The translations under genes and the position numbers were made by a program. From the NCBI GenBank assembly GCA_014058105.1, contig JACGCM010002493.1, positions 1,302,001-1,366,000 on the forward strand: a DNA stretch of 64,000 bases. Direction: 5' to 3'. Under the pieces are notes generated by a model. That model made no database searches. It saw only the letters and a program-made list of their open reading frames with translations, and was not told the DNA's origin. The stretch is from Kingdonia uniflora. Its lineage: Eukaryota; Streptophyta; Magnoliopsida; Ranunculales; Circaeasteraceae. Shown here in pieces: positions 50,064 to 60,494 of this stretch; position 1 is the stretch's first letter, and every line of letters begins with the position of its first letter.

Positions 50064-53000
50064 ATGAAGCTGGTAAATTACTAGCTTCTTCTTCTTTTAA
50101 ATTATTATAAAAGAATATTGAAATGATGATATCTTCCTCTTTTTTCAGTCTGCAAAGGAGGAGAATCGGAGTAAAAAAAGTCTTGCCTGGTATCAGCCTC
50201 TGTATGAAGCTGCAGTAGCAGGAGATTGGGAAAGTGCAAGAAGATTTTTGGACATTGATTCAGATACTCTAACTGCAGATATTTCAACGGTCCTTATGAC
50301 TGCCCTTCAAGTTGCAATTCGCGAAGGACATTCCACACCTTTTGTGGAAAACCTTGTAGACTTGATGCCCATAGAAGCACTCCAACTGAAAAATCCTGAA
50401 TCTCCAATTGATGAAACAGCCCTTGGCTATGCGGCTATAGTTGGAAATGTTAAGGCAGCAGAGATCATACTCAGGAAATATCCTGGTATGGCAAATACGC
50501 CTGATGATTATAAAAGGAAGCCGATCTATCTTGCTGCTAGATATGGTCATAGAGATACATTATTGTATTTTCTATGTCATACAGAAGATAGTCTCTTCAC
50601 AGGAAAGCTTGGTGTCAACGTTGTTAAATATTCAATAAAAGCTGGTTTCTATGGTAAGTTGGTGCTCCATCCAGATGTAAATATCAAATCTTCACACTTC
50701 ATAACCTGTTGGTGCATTGGAAAGGTATTAGGAAAAAAGTTATTACTTATCATAGTGAGTTTCCCAAATATATACACTTGTCATTGTAAATACCAAAACG
50801 TTACATTTGTAAAGATAGGTCTGTGTTTATTCAAAATATAGTCTACCAATCAAAAAGCGTACGTTGTAATTTACGATTATGAATGTAAATATTTGCTCAT
50901 TTATCCTTCTTATTACTTATCATATGGTAATTATTATGTTTGCTTGTCATAAAATTTGATTCTTGAAATGGCATTCAAAAATAATAAAGACCTCTTTTGT
51001 AGGCTTTGCTGTTAGTAAAGTGTTTATAGCTAATTTCGTATTCCAATAATATTCATCTTTGCATGCAGATGTGGCTATACATCTTCTTGAGCGCTACCCA
51101 AATTTAGCTACTTATTATGAGATGCCTGACACTGGGAGCCCCTTATATGTTTTAGCTGAATTGCCATGGATTTTTCCGAGTGGGACTCGTTTTAGATTTT
51201 GGCAACGGTTGATCTATGCATGTAAGTGTCTCTCTCATGATGATATTTCTAATGTTTAAATAAACATTTCTTTTCTTATAGATTTATTTACATAAGTATA
51301 GGTTGTAGAACTGTTAAGAGAATATTGATAATTGTTATTATTTCAAATGTAAGGTGTTCCTGTGAAGCTAGGGAGTGGCACATTTCATCCCGTCAGTTGC
51401 GACAGAGAGAACCCTCTCCCAGATTCTAAGGCCTATGCATGCGTGCTCTTGATAGGGACATGTGCATCCTCAATTGGGCAGGATACTCAGGTTTGAAATT
51501 AAGGAATGGCAGTAGTTTCAAGATGGCTTATTTCTTAAGAATTATTAATTTTTATACTGCCAATTAGTCCCAGCACCTCCTGAAAAAGACAACTATACCG
51601 CAAGTGACGTGATACTGTGTACTTTGGTGAATATTTTCACTGGAAATAGTGAAATACTAACTGAATAGTGTTCTACTTCTATTCTTTTGCCTGGTGCATT
51701 TCTTAATTGCTTTTTGAACTGACTGCATAAAAAAAAAATTGCTGGTTATTTTCTATCTTAGGATTATTTATTTCCTTCTGTTAGGGATTGTCTCATGAGT
51801 AAAATGAGTAGCTATTGATTCATAAATTTGCTTGATTTGTATACTCCATGGATGTCATCTTCCACTCTACCTACTTGGGGATTTATCTGTCTCCCTCTAT
51901 TGCTTGTGGATTCAAGTTGTTCTATCATAGTCTAATCAGGATTTCTTTTTTCTTAAATCACTTTTGGGTGTATCCCTTGTCCCTGCAAGTCTTTCGTTAC
52001 CACGCTACGCCACTGCCACTGCAAACTCTCTAAGTAGTTTTTTGTTTTGTTTTGTTACAGACTCGAGGACAGTGACAGTGGCCTTCTGGGACATACTAAA
52101 GCAATTTGGTGCGTGTGTATAAATCAAATGTTTTTTCATAAAATTTTATTTATTTGTTTGTTTTGTTGAGATTTTTTGTTTATCTTGCAGTACCATGTAT
52201 AAAAAGTGTACATGACACAAAATTAAGGCATATGCAAACTCTTCAACTAGTCAAATTCATCTGTAAGGAGCTAATAGATATTGATTACTTAAAAAAGGCT
52301 GGATCATATCTGGCACCAGTATTCTTAGCTGCTCGTTCGGGCATATATGAGATTGTAACGGAGTGCACCCAGTCTATACCAGAGGCTCTTTGGTGTTGTG
52401 ACGCGGGTTAACCTTCCTCCAACAAGCAGTTATACAACGACAAGTGAAAGTTTTCAATCTCATATATCAATTGAGTTCATATAAGTATTTTGGGGTAGCA
52501 GGTGTCGACAAGTGTAAAAACACAATCCTTCATTTGGCGGCAAAGTTAGCACCAGTCTCTCAACTCAACTTGGTCTCTGGTGCAGCTTTACAAATGCAAC
52601 GTGAGCTCCAATGGTTCAAGGTAGATAGACTAAGAAAGTTCTTTTTCTGCGTGTTCTTATAGCTTTTCCTTTTTACATTTAGTGCAATGTTCAGAAGCAT
52701 CTTATTATGTTTGAATTCGGTACTGATATTTTCTGGATCTTAAGGAGTGCACGATGCGAACTCTTAAACAAATACCATATTCATGTAGGAAGTAGAAAAA
52801 CATGTACAACCTACATACAAGAGATCGAAGAATTTAGAAGGGGAAACACCCAGAGTGATATTTTCTGAGGAACACAAGGACTTGGTCAAAGAAGGTGAGA
52901 AGTGGATGAAGGATACATCAACCGCATGCATGGTTGTAGCAACGCTTGTTGCTACAGTAGTATTTGCCGCAGCCTTTACTGTACCAGGTAGTAACAATGA

Positions 53001-53397
53001 TAATGGCATTCCCATATTCTTAAGAAAAGATTCTTTCATGATCTTTGTAATATCAGATGCTGTGGCTCTATTCTTCTCTACAGCTTCAGTCTTGATGTTT
53101 TTGTCTGTTCTCACTTTACGTTATGCTGAAGAAGATTTCCTCTATTCGTTGCCGAAGAGGCTCATAATTGGTCTTACCACTCTGTTTATCTCGATGACGG
53201 CCATGTTGATAGCTTTTAATGCGGCTCTTTCTATCGTTCTTGGTGAGAAGATGTCATGGATTGCGACTCCAGTGGCTTTGTTATCCTGCGTCCCCATGGG
53301 TTTGTTCGCAATGCTTGAATTCCCCCTACTTGTTGAAATGGTTCTTTCTACATATGGCCCAAGCATTTTCCATAAACAAAGTGAAGTTATGGTGTAG
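50064..53397 (+). pseudogene. ankyrin-PGG copy 5, frameshifted, PGG changed to PGS
   Basis: Plus-strand paralogue with exon remains 50064-50072, 50149-50653, 51069-51221, 51354-51490, 52061-52108, 52191-52620 and 52789-53397. The first ankyrin block (YQPLYEAAVAGDWESARRFL) and the last exon (203 codons with stop, WMKDTSTACMVVATLVATVV to YGPSIFHKQSEVMV) are open. Exon 4 is 137 nt (two over a multiple of three) and, read through, leads to a TGA in exon 5; skipping exon 4 would keep phase. Exon 6 has lost one base near 52405, giving CDAG-stop at 52409-52411 inside the second ankyrin block. The motif is VPGSNN instead of VPGGNN. As it stands no full protein can be made. Confidence 0.85.
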
Positions 53398-53838
53398 TAG
53401 GCTACTAGCTCATAACTTAGTTTATCTGATACAGACTCCTTGTTTCATCTACTGAGATTAAACCTGTAATTTAAAGCATGCCTCATTTTCAGGAAGAAAA
53501 TAAAAACAACTCTAACAAGCAAAACAGAAAGTACATCCAATTAAAGGAAATGACTACCTAATACAACTCTATGAATGTCCAGACTTTGTTACTGTTTGGT
53601 CAACAAGTTCAAGGAAATGGTGACTTGATTTGTGATGACCCTATTTCCAAGTGAACAGATTGTGGGGACGGGAATGAGGACTAGACTTTCCAGAGGGTGG
53701 TGTTGCGCATTCCAATTTGCTTCTTCCTAGTTTTTTCTTTACCACACTACCAACAAAAAAAAAAAAAAATTCTAGCCATCTAGGGCATCAAAGGTGTAAA
53801 ATAGGAGCCGAGGTATATTGCAAAATAAGCAAATATGA
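53398..53838. other. spacer holding a dispersed repeat copy
   Basis: 3' flank of ankyrin copy 5. The stretch 53578-53735 matches the repeat at 16640-16790 in the same orientation. An A-run lies at 53754-53769. No gene seen. Confidence 0.5.
53578..53735. repeat. dispersed repeat, copy 2 (partner at 16.64 kb)
   Basis: Shares ggtcaacaagttca, gattgtgg..acgggaatgagga and a cttcttcc tail with the copy in the intron of the 235-aa gene, 37 kb away. Class unknown. Confidence 0.6.
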
Positions 53839-54175
53839 GAGCATCTCCAACAGAGTGGTATGCTATTCTGGTTTATCATACAGCAAATTACATTTTTTTG
53901 TATTGGGCGCTTAACGGTTCAGCGCCTAACACCAAAAGGGCAAATGATATGTATTTTTTCTTGGGCGCTGAACCTAGACAGCTGTATTAAAAAAGTTATT
54001 GGGCACTCAATCGTTCAGCGCCTAGGCGGTATGCGCATACTCCTCATCAAGTTCAGGTTTCGCATACTTTGGAGGGGTATGGGGGTGAGTATGTTGAACA
54101 CCATACCCTTGTTGGATGGATTTTTTGCAAGAGTATGGGAAAACCTTAACAGCATACCACTCTGTTGGAGATGCT
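53839..54175. mobile_element. PIF/Harbinger-type MITE, ~337 bp
   Basis: The left end reads gagcatctccaacagagtgg and continues tatgct; the right end is its reverse complement at about 54151-54175. That gives a terminal inverted repeat of at least 25 bp. Inner sequence (gcgcttaacggttcagcgcc and similar) recurs beside the PIF element at 54.8-54.9 kb. There is no coding capacity. Flanking triplets are tga and tta, so a TWA-type target duplication is only suggested. Confidence 0.7.
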
Positions 54176-54279
54176 TAGCAGCATGGTATGCTGTTACACT
54201 TTTCACATACTTTTGCAAAAACCCCTTCCAACAGGGGTATGGTGTTCAGCATACTCACCCCCATACCCCTCCAAAGTAT
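54064..54279. repeat. long inverted repeat, ~95-bp arms
   Basis: The left arm (54064-54160) begins atactttggaggggtatggg. The right arm (54178-54279) is nearly its reverse complement and ends atacccctccaaagtat. The loop of about 17 bases is itself the MITE end ctctgttggagatgct. A transcript across it would fold into a long hairpin. The arms arise where two related MITE ends meet. Confidence 0.85.
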
Positions 54280-54533
54280 ACAAATCCGAAACTTTGAGAG
54301 TGGTATGTGCATACTACTTTTGTGAGTCCCTTACCAATATTTTTTCTCTTCCTTTATTTTCTCTCTCTAATAAAGGAACATTGTGGGTCCTAATTTTTTA
54401 TAAAAATCTTTTCTGGTCCCAATTTTAATAAAAAATTGAATTTGGAGAGAAATCTGTTGGAGCAAAGTGGTATGCTATTCCGAATACTAGTATTCAAAAT
54501 TGGAATAACATACCTTCTCTGTTGGAGATGCTC
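54178..54533. mobile_element. second, abutting MITE copy with internal palindrome
   Basis: Begins with gcatggtatgctgttac and ends ctctgttggagatgctc followed by taa. It contains a smaller inverted repeat near 54468-54513 built on ggtatgctattcc and ggaataacatacc around ctag. It appears to be nested or rearranged copies of the same family. Confidence 0.55.
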
Positions 54534-55132
54534 TAAGGAAACCCATAGGATTGGGGATTCTGGTTGTGGGTAATCTCCTAGCAATTAAAGAATTTAAGCA
54601 GGTACGTAATTCATATGTCCTCGTCTATAATTTTTTTCTTAAAGTCTCCAAAATTGTGATTTAGGCTTTAAAGTTTTCCCATACTCTTGCAAAAAACCCA
54701 TCCAACAGGGGTATGGTGTTCAGCATACTCACCCCCCATACCCCTCCAAAGTATGTGAAACCTGAACTTGGCGAGGAGTATGTACATACCGCGTAGGCAC
54801 TGAACCGTTCAGCTCCCAAGAACTTTTTTAATATAGTTGTCTAGGAGCTGAACCGTTTAGCGAGCATAAGTGTTTTTTTCCCGAACTCTAGGCGCTGAAC
54901 CGTTAAGCGTCTACCCTCTGTTCCCAACTTCACTCTCCAAACGGCTAGTTTTTTAATTTTCACCCAAATCTCTTCAAATAAGGGTAGTTTATTAAATTCT
55001 CTACCATCTCAAGCTCTATTAACTCTCTACCATCTCAAGCTCTTTTAACTTCAAATAGATAACGAATTTTCCCAAAATTCATACTCTCAATACGTTCCAT
55101 CAACACAACTTCCGGAATCACCAAACTACTCC
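54534..55132. other. left (5') non-coding part of the PIF/Harbinger element
   Basis: 54677-54815 repeats, in inverted orientation, the subterminal sequence of the MITE at 53.84-54.18 kb (cccatactcttgcaaaaaa, atacccctccaaagtatg). Words such as gctgaaccgtt recur near 54850-54905. The terminal repeat itself was not found here. A TTCAACA-type leader precedes the ORF1 start. Confidence 0.5.
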
Positions 55133-56200
55133 ATGCCCCCGCATTCATTTTCCGCGCCGCCCAACGTGCTTGTCAACGAAAAGAAAAGTGATAATAGTTG
55201 TTGGACCGACCTTGAAGATCAAACGCTTGCTAAATATTGGGTAGCACACTGGCAAGATTTTCAAAATGGTAGCCAACAAGATGAATCCAAGTTTTGGAGA
55301 AAAATAGTAAACGACTATGAAGGAACACGTGGTGTGAAAACCCATACAAGAGCGGCCTTAAAACAACGTTGGGGGAAAATCCAACGGCAAACCATTTTTT
55401 TGTGTCTTGCGTTATCAAAGTTCGCGAGGCGAATTATAGCGGGATTGAAAATGAACACCACGAGGTACGTTTCAATTTAGTATATTAATTTATTTCTTTT
55501 AAGTGTTTTTTTTTTTTTTGTACGTAGTATGACCGTGCAGATACTATATTTGAGAAAACGTTTAAAACCGAGAACAATCGAAAACCACACAAGTTTTGTT
55601 TTAAACATATTTGGCATATTATGAATAAGCATCCAAAATGGAATTCGGAGACCGTCCATAGAAGCGTCCATGAAAAGCAAGTTGGTGGTGGCCCTAAGTC
55701 CGGCTCTAAGGCACAAAAAATATCTTCAAAATGCAAGTCAGAGGGTTTCAATGGGTTCGAATGCCGATAGCTTAGTTGATGATGACGAAGAAGTGACACA
55801 CCCGGTTTATTCATCTTCGGGGTTAATGAATAGGCTAACGGGGGGGAAGGAAAAAAAGTAAAATAATCTTTTGACGAAGTTTAAAAAGGCGATCAAGTCC
55901 CATGAGGGTATAACGGAGATGGTTAAAAATAATGTCAAGCTAAGGCAAAAAGAAAAGGAAACAAAGAAAGCCATGGCTACGAAACATCTCAAGCTATACC
56001 AGAAAAAACAAGAAAGTAAACAAAAAATTTGAGACATGGAGATTATGGAAAAGGATTTGAGTGGAATGGATAGAGATACCGCCATGTGTTGGCAAATGTT
56101 AAAGAACGAAGTGATCGCAAAGATGATGGCAAAACATAATGCCATGGTTTCGTCGAGTACTAGCGGTGGTAGTTATAATATACCTCATCAAAAGATGTAG
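55133..56200 (+). pseudogene. PIF/Harbinger ORF1, SANT/trihelix-like DNA-binding protein, decayed
   Basis: Accessory protein of PIF/Harbinger elements, which works with the transposase in binding DNA or entering the nucleus. The first frame (55133-55480) has a Trp-rich SANT-like segment, CWTDLEDQTLAKYWVAHWQD and FWRKIVNDYEGTRG, then LKQRWGKIQRQT. A second segment from about 55530 reads YDRADTIFEKTF and HIWHIMNKHPKWN, typical of the NAM-associated C-terminal part. It then breaks by frameshift and stops near 55860. A last lysine-rich helical segment (KLRQKEKETKKAMATKHLKLY) has an in-frame TGA at about 56031 and ends at 56200. It is convergent with the transposase and not functional as it stands. 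Confidence 0.75.
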
Positions 56201-56379
56201 TTTAAATTTTAATTGTGTTTTTCAATAAATATGTCGATTATTTTGAAATGCATTGCAATATTTTTAGTTTGGAATGAATTGCAACTTATAAAGTTTAGAA
56301 CATTAGTTAAATTGAAATAACGTACGTAGACATGAAAAAAAAAACTACAAGTACAAATAATTAAAATTGAAATTACAAC

Positions 56380-57641
56380 TCAAACATTACGTCTGACAAA
56401 TTTCCAACAATGTTCCACGAGATCGGCTTGGAGTTCGAAATGTTTGTTTTCATTTCGGTACTTCAAATGTTCTCCAAGATATTTATCGAAGTTGTCATCC
56501 GTAGAAATACCTCGGAAAATCTTCGGTGGATACTTGAATGGGTCTTTCGCTTTATCATACTTGTAATAAGGTGTCGCCCAATCACGCTCATCGTCGGTAA
56601 TCATATTATGCAAAATAATGTACTTGTACATAATCAAATTCAATGTTTTGGGCTTCCAAAACCGTACGAGATTCTGAACAATTGCAAAACAAGCTTGTAA
56701 AACACCAAAAGCACGCTCCACGTCTTTCCTAACCCCTTCTTGCATAGCCGCAAAAAAAAAATCCATTGCCGTGATTGGCATTGGAATTGTCTTTACAAAT
56801 GTTCTCCACTTCGGGTAAATACCTTTCGCAAGATAGTAACCAATATCGTAGTCGTGACCTTCAACTTTGTAATTTACAGGAGGGATATTTTCCATTGCTA
56901 GGTTGTTGAACAATTTGCTGCGTTTAATAACATTAATGTCGTTGTTCGACCCCGGCATGCCAATTCCATAAATCATACGAAGCCACCACTTCAAGTATAA
57001 TTGTCAGTTTTTTACTCTTCCCATTAAATGCCACTTGGTACGCCTTAGGGCAATTCTTCCAACCCCAATGCATACAATCGATGCTCCCCAACATTCTCTG
57101 GAAAGCCATCGCCTCATTTTCTTTGAGCAACCTTACTACGTCGCCCGGAGTAGGAGATCGCAAGTACTTATCTCGATATAAATGAATCACCGCTTTGTAA
57201 AACTTATCCAATGTTTCTAAAACCGTACTCTCTGCCGTCCAACAATACTCGTCCATTGAATCACCGGGCGTGCCATATGCAAACATACGAAATACGGATA
57301 TCAATTTTTGATGACCCGTTAATCCTTGTGTGTTTGACGCATTAGGCGTGTATACGAAATAAGTATCGTACTCGGAAATACCTTGAAGAATGCATAAAAA
57401 GAGATTACGCGACATTTGAAATCATCGCTGAAAAAAAAACTGCATCGTAAGTCAGTTTTACTTCGGTGAAGTAATCATCCAACAAAAGTTGGTTAAAGAT
57501 TTTGTGCTTGTGATTGACGTATTTCTGACCCATCATCGATCCCCCGACCTTTCTGAGTAACTCCGATTTGAAAGCTTCATATGATAACAACAAATTTAAC
57601 TGAGCTTTGACACAACGTGTACTCTTCCAATAACTCATCAT
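56380..57641 (-). pseudogene. PIF/Harbinger transposase (HARBI1/ALP1-like), decayed
   Basis: DDE transposase of the PIF/Harbinger superfamily. Three minus-strand frames read in order: 57641-57405 (N-terminal part), 57415-56933 (GSIDCMHWGWKNCPKAYQ, LEVVASYDLWNWH) and 56994-56380 (GMPGSNNDINVIKRSKLFNN, ERAFGVLQACFAIVQN, YIILHNMITDDE). The catalytic acids are visible as Asp in GSIDCMH, Asp in SYDLW and Glu in ERAFG. A frame slip plus TGA lies near 57408. A small deletion near 56960 removes the residues between WHA and GMPG and changes frame. It is therefore inactive here but recognisable over nearly full length, so decay is fairly recent. Confidence 0.85.
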
Positions 57642-58075
57642 CCTCGTCGGAGGAACTAGCCAAATAATTTGCGAGGGGGCTATTAGTTGGGAACATGTTG
57701 CTTGAGAACTTGAAAATATAAATAAAGATAGTTGTTTGAATGTGTAAAAATATATGTGTTTGATAAGATATATATAAGAGAAATAAAGGTAGAAGATTTC
57801 AGCGGGAAATAAAGGCGGAACATTTAAGGGAAATAAAGGTGGAATACATAGTATTCCAAATTAACAACATGACGGTATAATCCAAAATAAAGGCATAGCG
57901 ACATAATTTAAATATAAAACTAAGAAGTCAAACATTAAAACATAACGACATAAGTCAAAATAAAAACATAACAACATAGTTCAAATGTATAAAGCCCAAA
58001 GTCTAAAATTAAAACGTAACGACATAGTCCAAAATAAGTAGTCTAAAAGATGAACATAACAAAAATAACAAATTA
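57642..58075. other. AT-rich spacer with short direct repeats
   Basis: Holds three ggaaataaagg words at about 57779-57843 and four loosely spaced cataacgacata-type words at 57880-58030. The right terminal repeat expected for the PIF element was not found. Confidence 0.45.
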
Positions 58076-59344
58076 TCATAACTGGTATCGATCAAGCTGC
58101 TCCTGCAACTCTGCAATGGATTGTTCCAGCTCCTGATTTTGATCATAAAACTCTTGTATGTGGGCATCTCTTTCTATGATCGTCTCGTCTCTGTCAGTGA
58201 TCACACTAGTATAATGGTCGTACATTGAAGTCGTCCAATCATAAGCAATCTGTTGGCCACCGACATACATATGTTTAGACTCATCTAGATATTGCGTGTA
58301 CTACAATAATAAAACGTATCATGAGCAAAATTTATATATCTAAATAAAATGATATCAAAATGTTACAATATTAAATTAATCATTTACCTCTGTATCATGA
58401 TATAAACAAACAGATGGTATCTCGGGGATGTCGTTAAGGCGAGGTACATCAAGCAACCAACTGTTAGGGGGGTATCCTCGTAACCCTCTAAACCTTTTTT
58501 GCATCTCTAAATATGAGTCCCATGGATACATGAGATTGTCTAACCTCCGCATTTCAATCTGAACCCTAGCAATGCTCACGTTGTTGTGTATCCCCCTATT
58601 TACCTTTCCCCGTCAAATTTACCCTCGTCCATCGATTTAATCTTGAAAAATAGAGGTGCGCGTCATTGGTTGCCTCATCTTGAAGTATTGGGTGAAGATT
58701 TGTTGAATACTCATAATACCAATATTTAAGCAAACTCTACTAACCACACAAACCCTTCACGCCCAAAGAGTAAGCATCAAGGGTCGTGTATAAAGACCCC
58801 AAAATGGTGGATCCCCAATCATAATCATCCAACCTATCTAGGTCGGCAATCGCGGTCAAATAACCCAACCTAATCGTACTTTTACTATTGGGGAAGAAGA
58901 GTTCGGCCATAACAAAAAATATGAAAGCCCGGTCGATAAAGGTCGTGTCATGGGATCATTTTTATTCGCCTCAATAAACCACTTTATCCAACTTATTTTT
59001 ACAGCCCCCGAATGGACATCATTTTCCCCTAGAGTAGGAAAAAATTAGCCGAACATTCTCGCATTTTCATACACAAAACTAAACGGCAATGGCCACTTTC
59101 TGGGATCCCCGATAGCTATCCCCGTTATCATGTAAAAGTCTAACGGGGTAAAACCAATCTCTGTGTCCACTAAGTGGAACGTGTGGGTGTTTGGCCACCA
59201 CATTTCTAAGAGACCTTGAACTAAAGTTCTATCGCTTTTTCCGAGCGCCCAATATCTATCGATTTTTCCTATACAACATTTAAAAAAATTACCAAATGGG
59301 GAATTTGATAGCCAAACTTTATGCAACTTGTCGTAGGTCTTCAC
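58076..59344 (-). pseudogene. plant-mobile-domain (PMD) protein remnant
   Basis: Decayed relative of the aminotransferase-like plant mobile domain family (MAIL1/MAIN and transposon-derived kin). The frame at 59344-59045 has LLEMWWPNTHTFHLVDTEIG followed by FTPLDFYMITGIAIG, the hallmark of the domain. Around 58918-58800 the same strand reads LGYLTAIADLDRLDDYDWGS. After a break, 58579-58387 reads MYPWDSYLEMQKRFRGL and splices (GT-AG) to 58301-58076, ending in a Gln/Glu-rich coiled coil (QNQELEQSIAELQEQLDRYQ). Stops and frame slips lie between 58580 and 59045. Adjacent transposon ends were not seen. Confidence 0.65.
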
Positions 59345-59580
59345 ATAGGTTCATCATATGACCGTTTGATGACCATTAATATTCTTAATAGTAGACGTTA
59401 CAAAGTAGATATAAGATATTCTTTGACTAGATGATGTAGCGTCCCGACCTCTGTTGCTATACAGCGGCTCTATTGATGACTGTACACTTGCCTAAATTGA
59501 ACTGCTGATGTGGAGGTCGAAAGCGATGACTTAAATTGAGGAATATTGAATGACTTTAGTAGTATTTCATGTATGTTGAT

Positions 59581-59885
59581 GAGGTCGAGGATGAAGCTTT
59601 GAGTCTGAGATACAAAATAAGTTATTGCAAGACGTCTCTCAACTAATAGTACGAGGAGCCTCATGGACGAGTGGTGTTGGTTGAGAAATTTGTATTGTAT
59701 TTACTTCCTTACATTGTTGTCTTGATTCTTTCCATGCCACGTACTCTGCTGGTGAGATCAAAAGTTCGTATGTAGTTCGAAGATGAAGCATAAGTTTGAG
59801 ATACGAAATACGCCACTACAACCTCCCCCTCTCAGCAAATAGTACGAGAAACCTTACGGGCGAGTGGTGTTGGTTTAGAAGTGTC
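59581..59885. repeat. two direct repeats of ~110 bp
   Basis: Copies at about 59581-59690 and 59772-59885 share gaagatgaagc/gaggatgaagc, gagatacaaaata-type words, aatagtacgag and cgagtggtgttggtt. They are diverged by roughly a quarter. Class unknown. Confidence 0.65.
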
Positions 59886-60054
59886 ATTAATACTGTAGTT
59901 AAAGTCTGGGAATTATTTCCAATGCATATTCATAAGTACCTTGTTTGTACCTTTTGAGTTTTCCAGAACCAATGGTTCTAGTCAATGTTTATTGGCATTG
60001 GAAATCCTTCTATCGTTGGGAATCAAAAAAGTCTGTTTTAAATGTTGATCATAG

Positions 60055-60063
60055 TATAAAAGG
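60055..60063 (+). promoter_or_regulatory. candidate TATA box
   Basis: tataaaagg lies 93 bp upstream of the ATG at 60156, a usual plant spacing for a TATA box plus short leader. No experimental support. Confidence 0.4.
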
Positions 60064-60155
60064 TATTTGAAAGTGAAAGTGAGGAACCAAGTCTTCGTCT
60101 CTGACTCTCTTTCTTCTCCATTCTTGAATGTTGTGGATTATTGACTATTGAGAGT

Positions 60156-60494
60156 ATGGTGACTACCACGAACCAATCTCGGGAGTCTAGGATTCGTAGA
60201 AAGATGGAGTAATTACATATCTGATACTTTGGATACCAACCTCAGTATTTGCCGATACCAATTCTTGTGTTGCCTACCTATCACCGCATGTCATATGAAG
60301 AAGTGATAGAGGTGGGTGATAATTATTATTAGATGGCGCAATTTCACTATCTGCTGACATCTGAGGCGGAGCGCCGAAATGTGCTTCATTTGCTGGCGGA
60401 AGAGGCTGTTACAACTGAAGATGAAGTGGCAGACATTCGTCTGAGGGAGTCTCGCCGGTATCCTGCTAGTAAATGGGTTCTTTCTAAAAGGTAG
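60156..60494 (+). pseudogene. degenerate unknown ORF, 113 codons with three internal stops
   Basis: From the ATG at 60156 one frame runs to a TAG at 60492-60494, broken by TAA and TGA near 60210-60225 and a TAG near 60332. Readable parts are MVTTTNQSRESRIRRKME, RMSYEEVIEVGDNYY and AEEAVTTEDEVADIRLRESR. The charged, helical end looks protein-like rather than random. I do not recognise the family; it may be a remnant of a mobile element. Confidence 0.35.
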
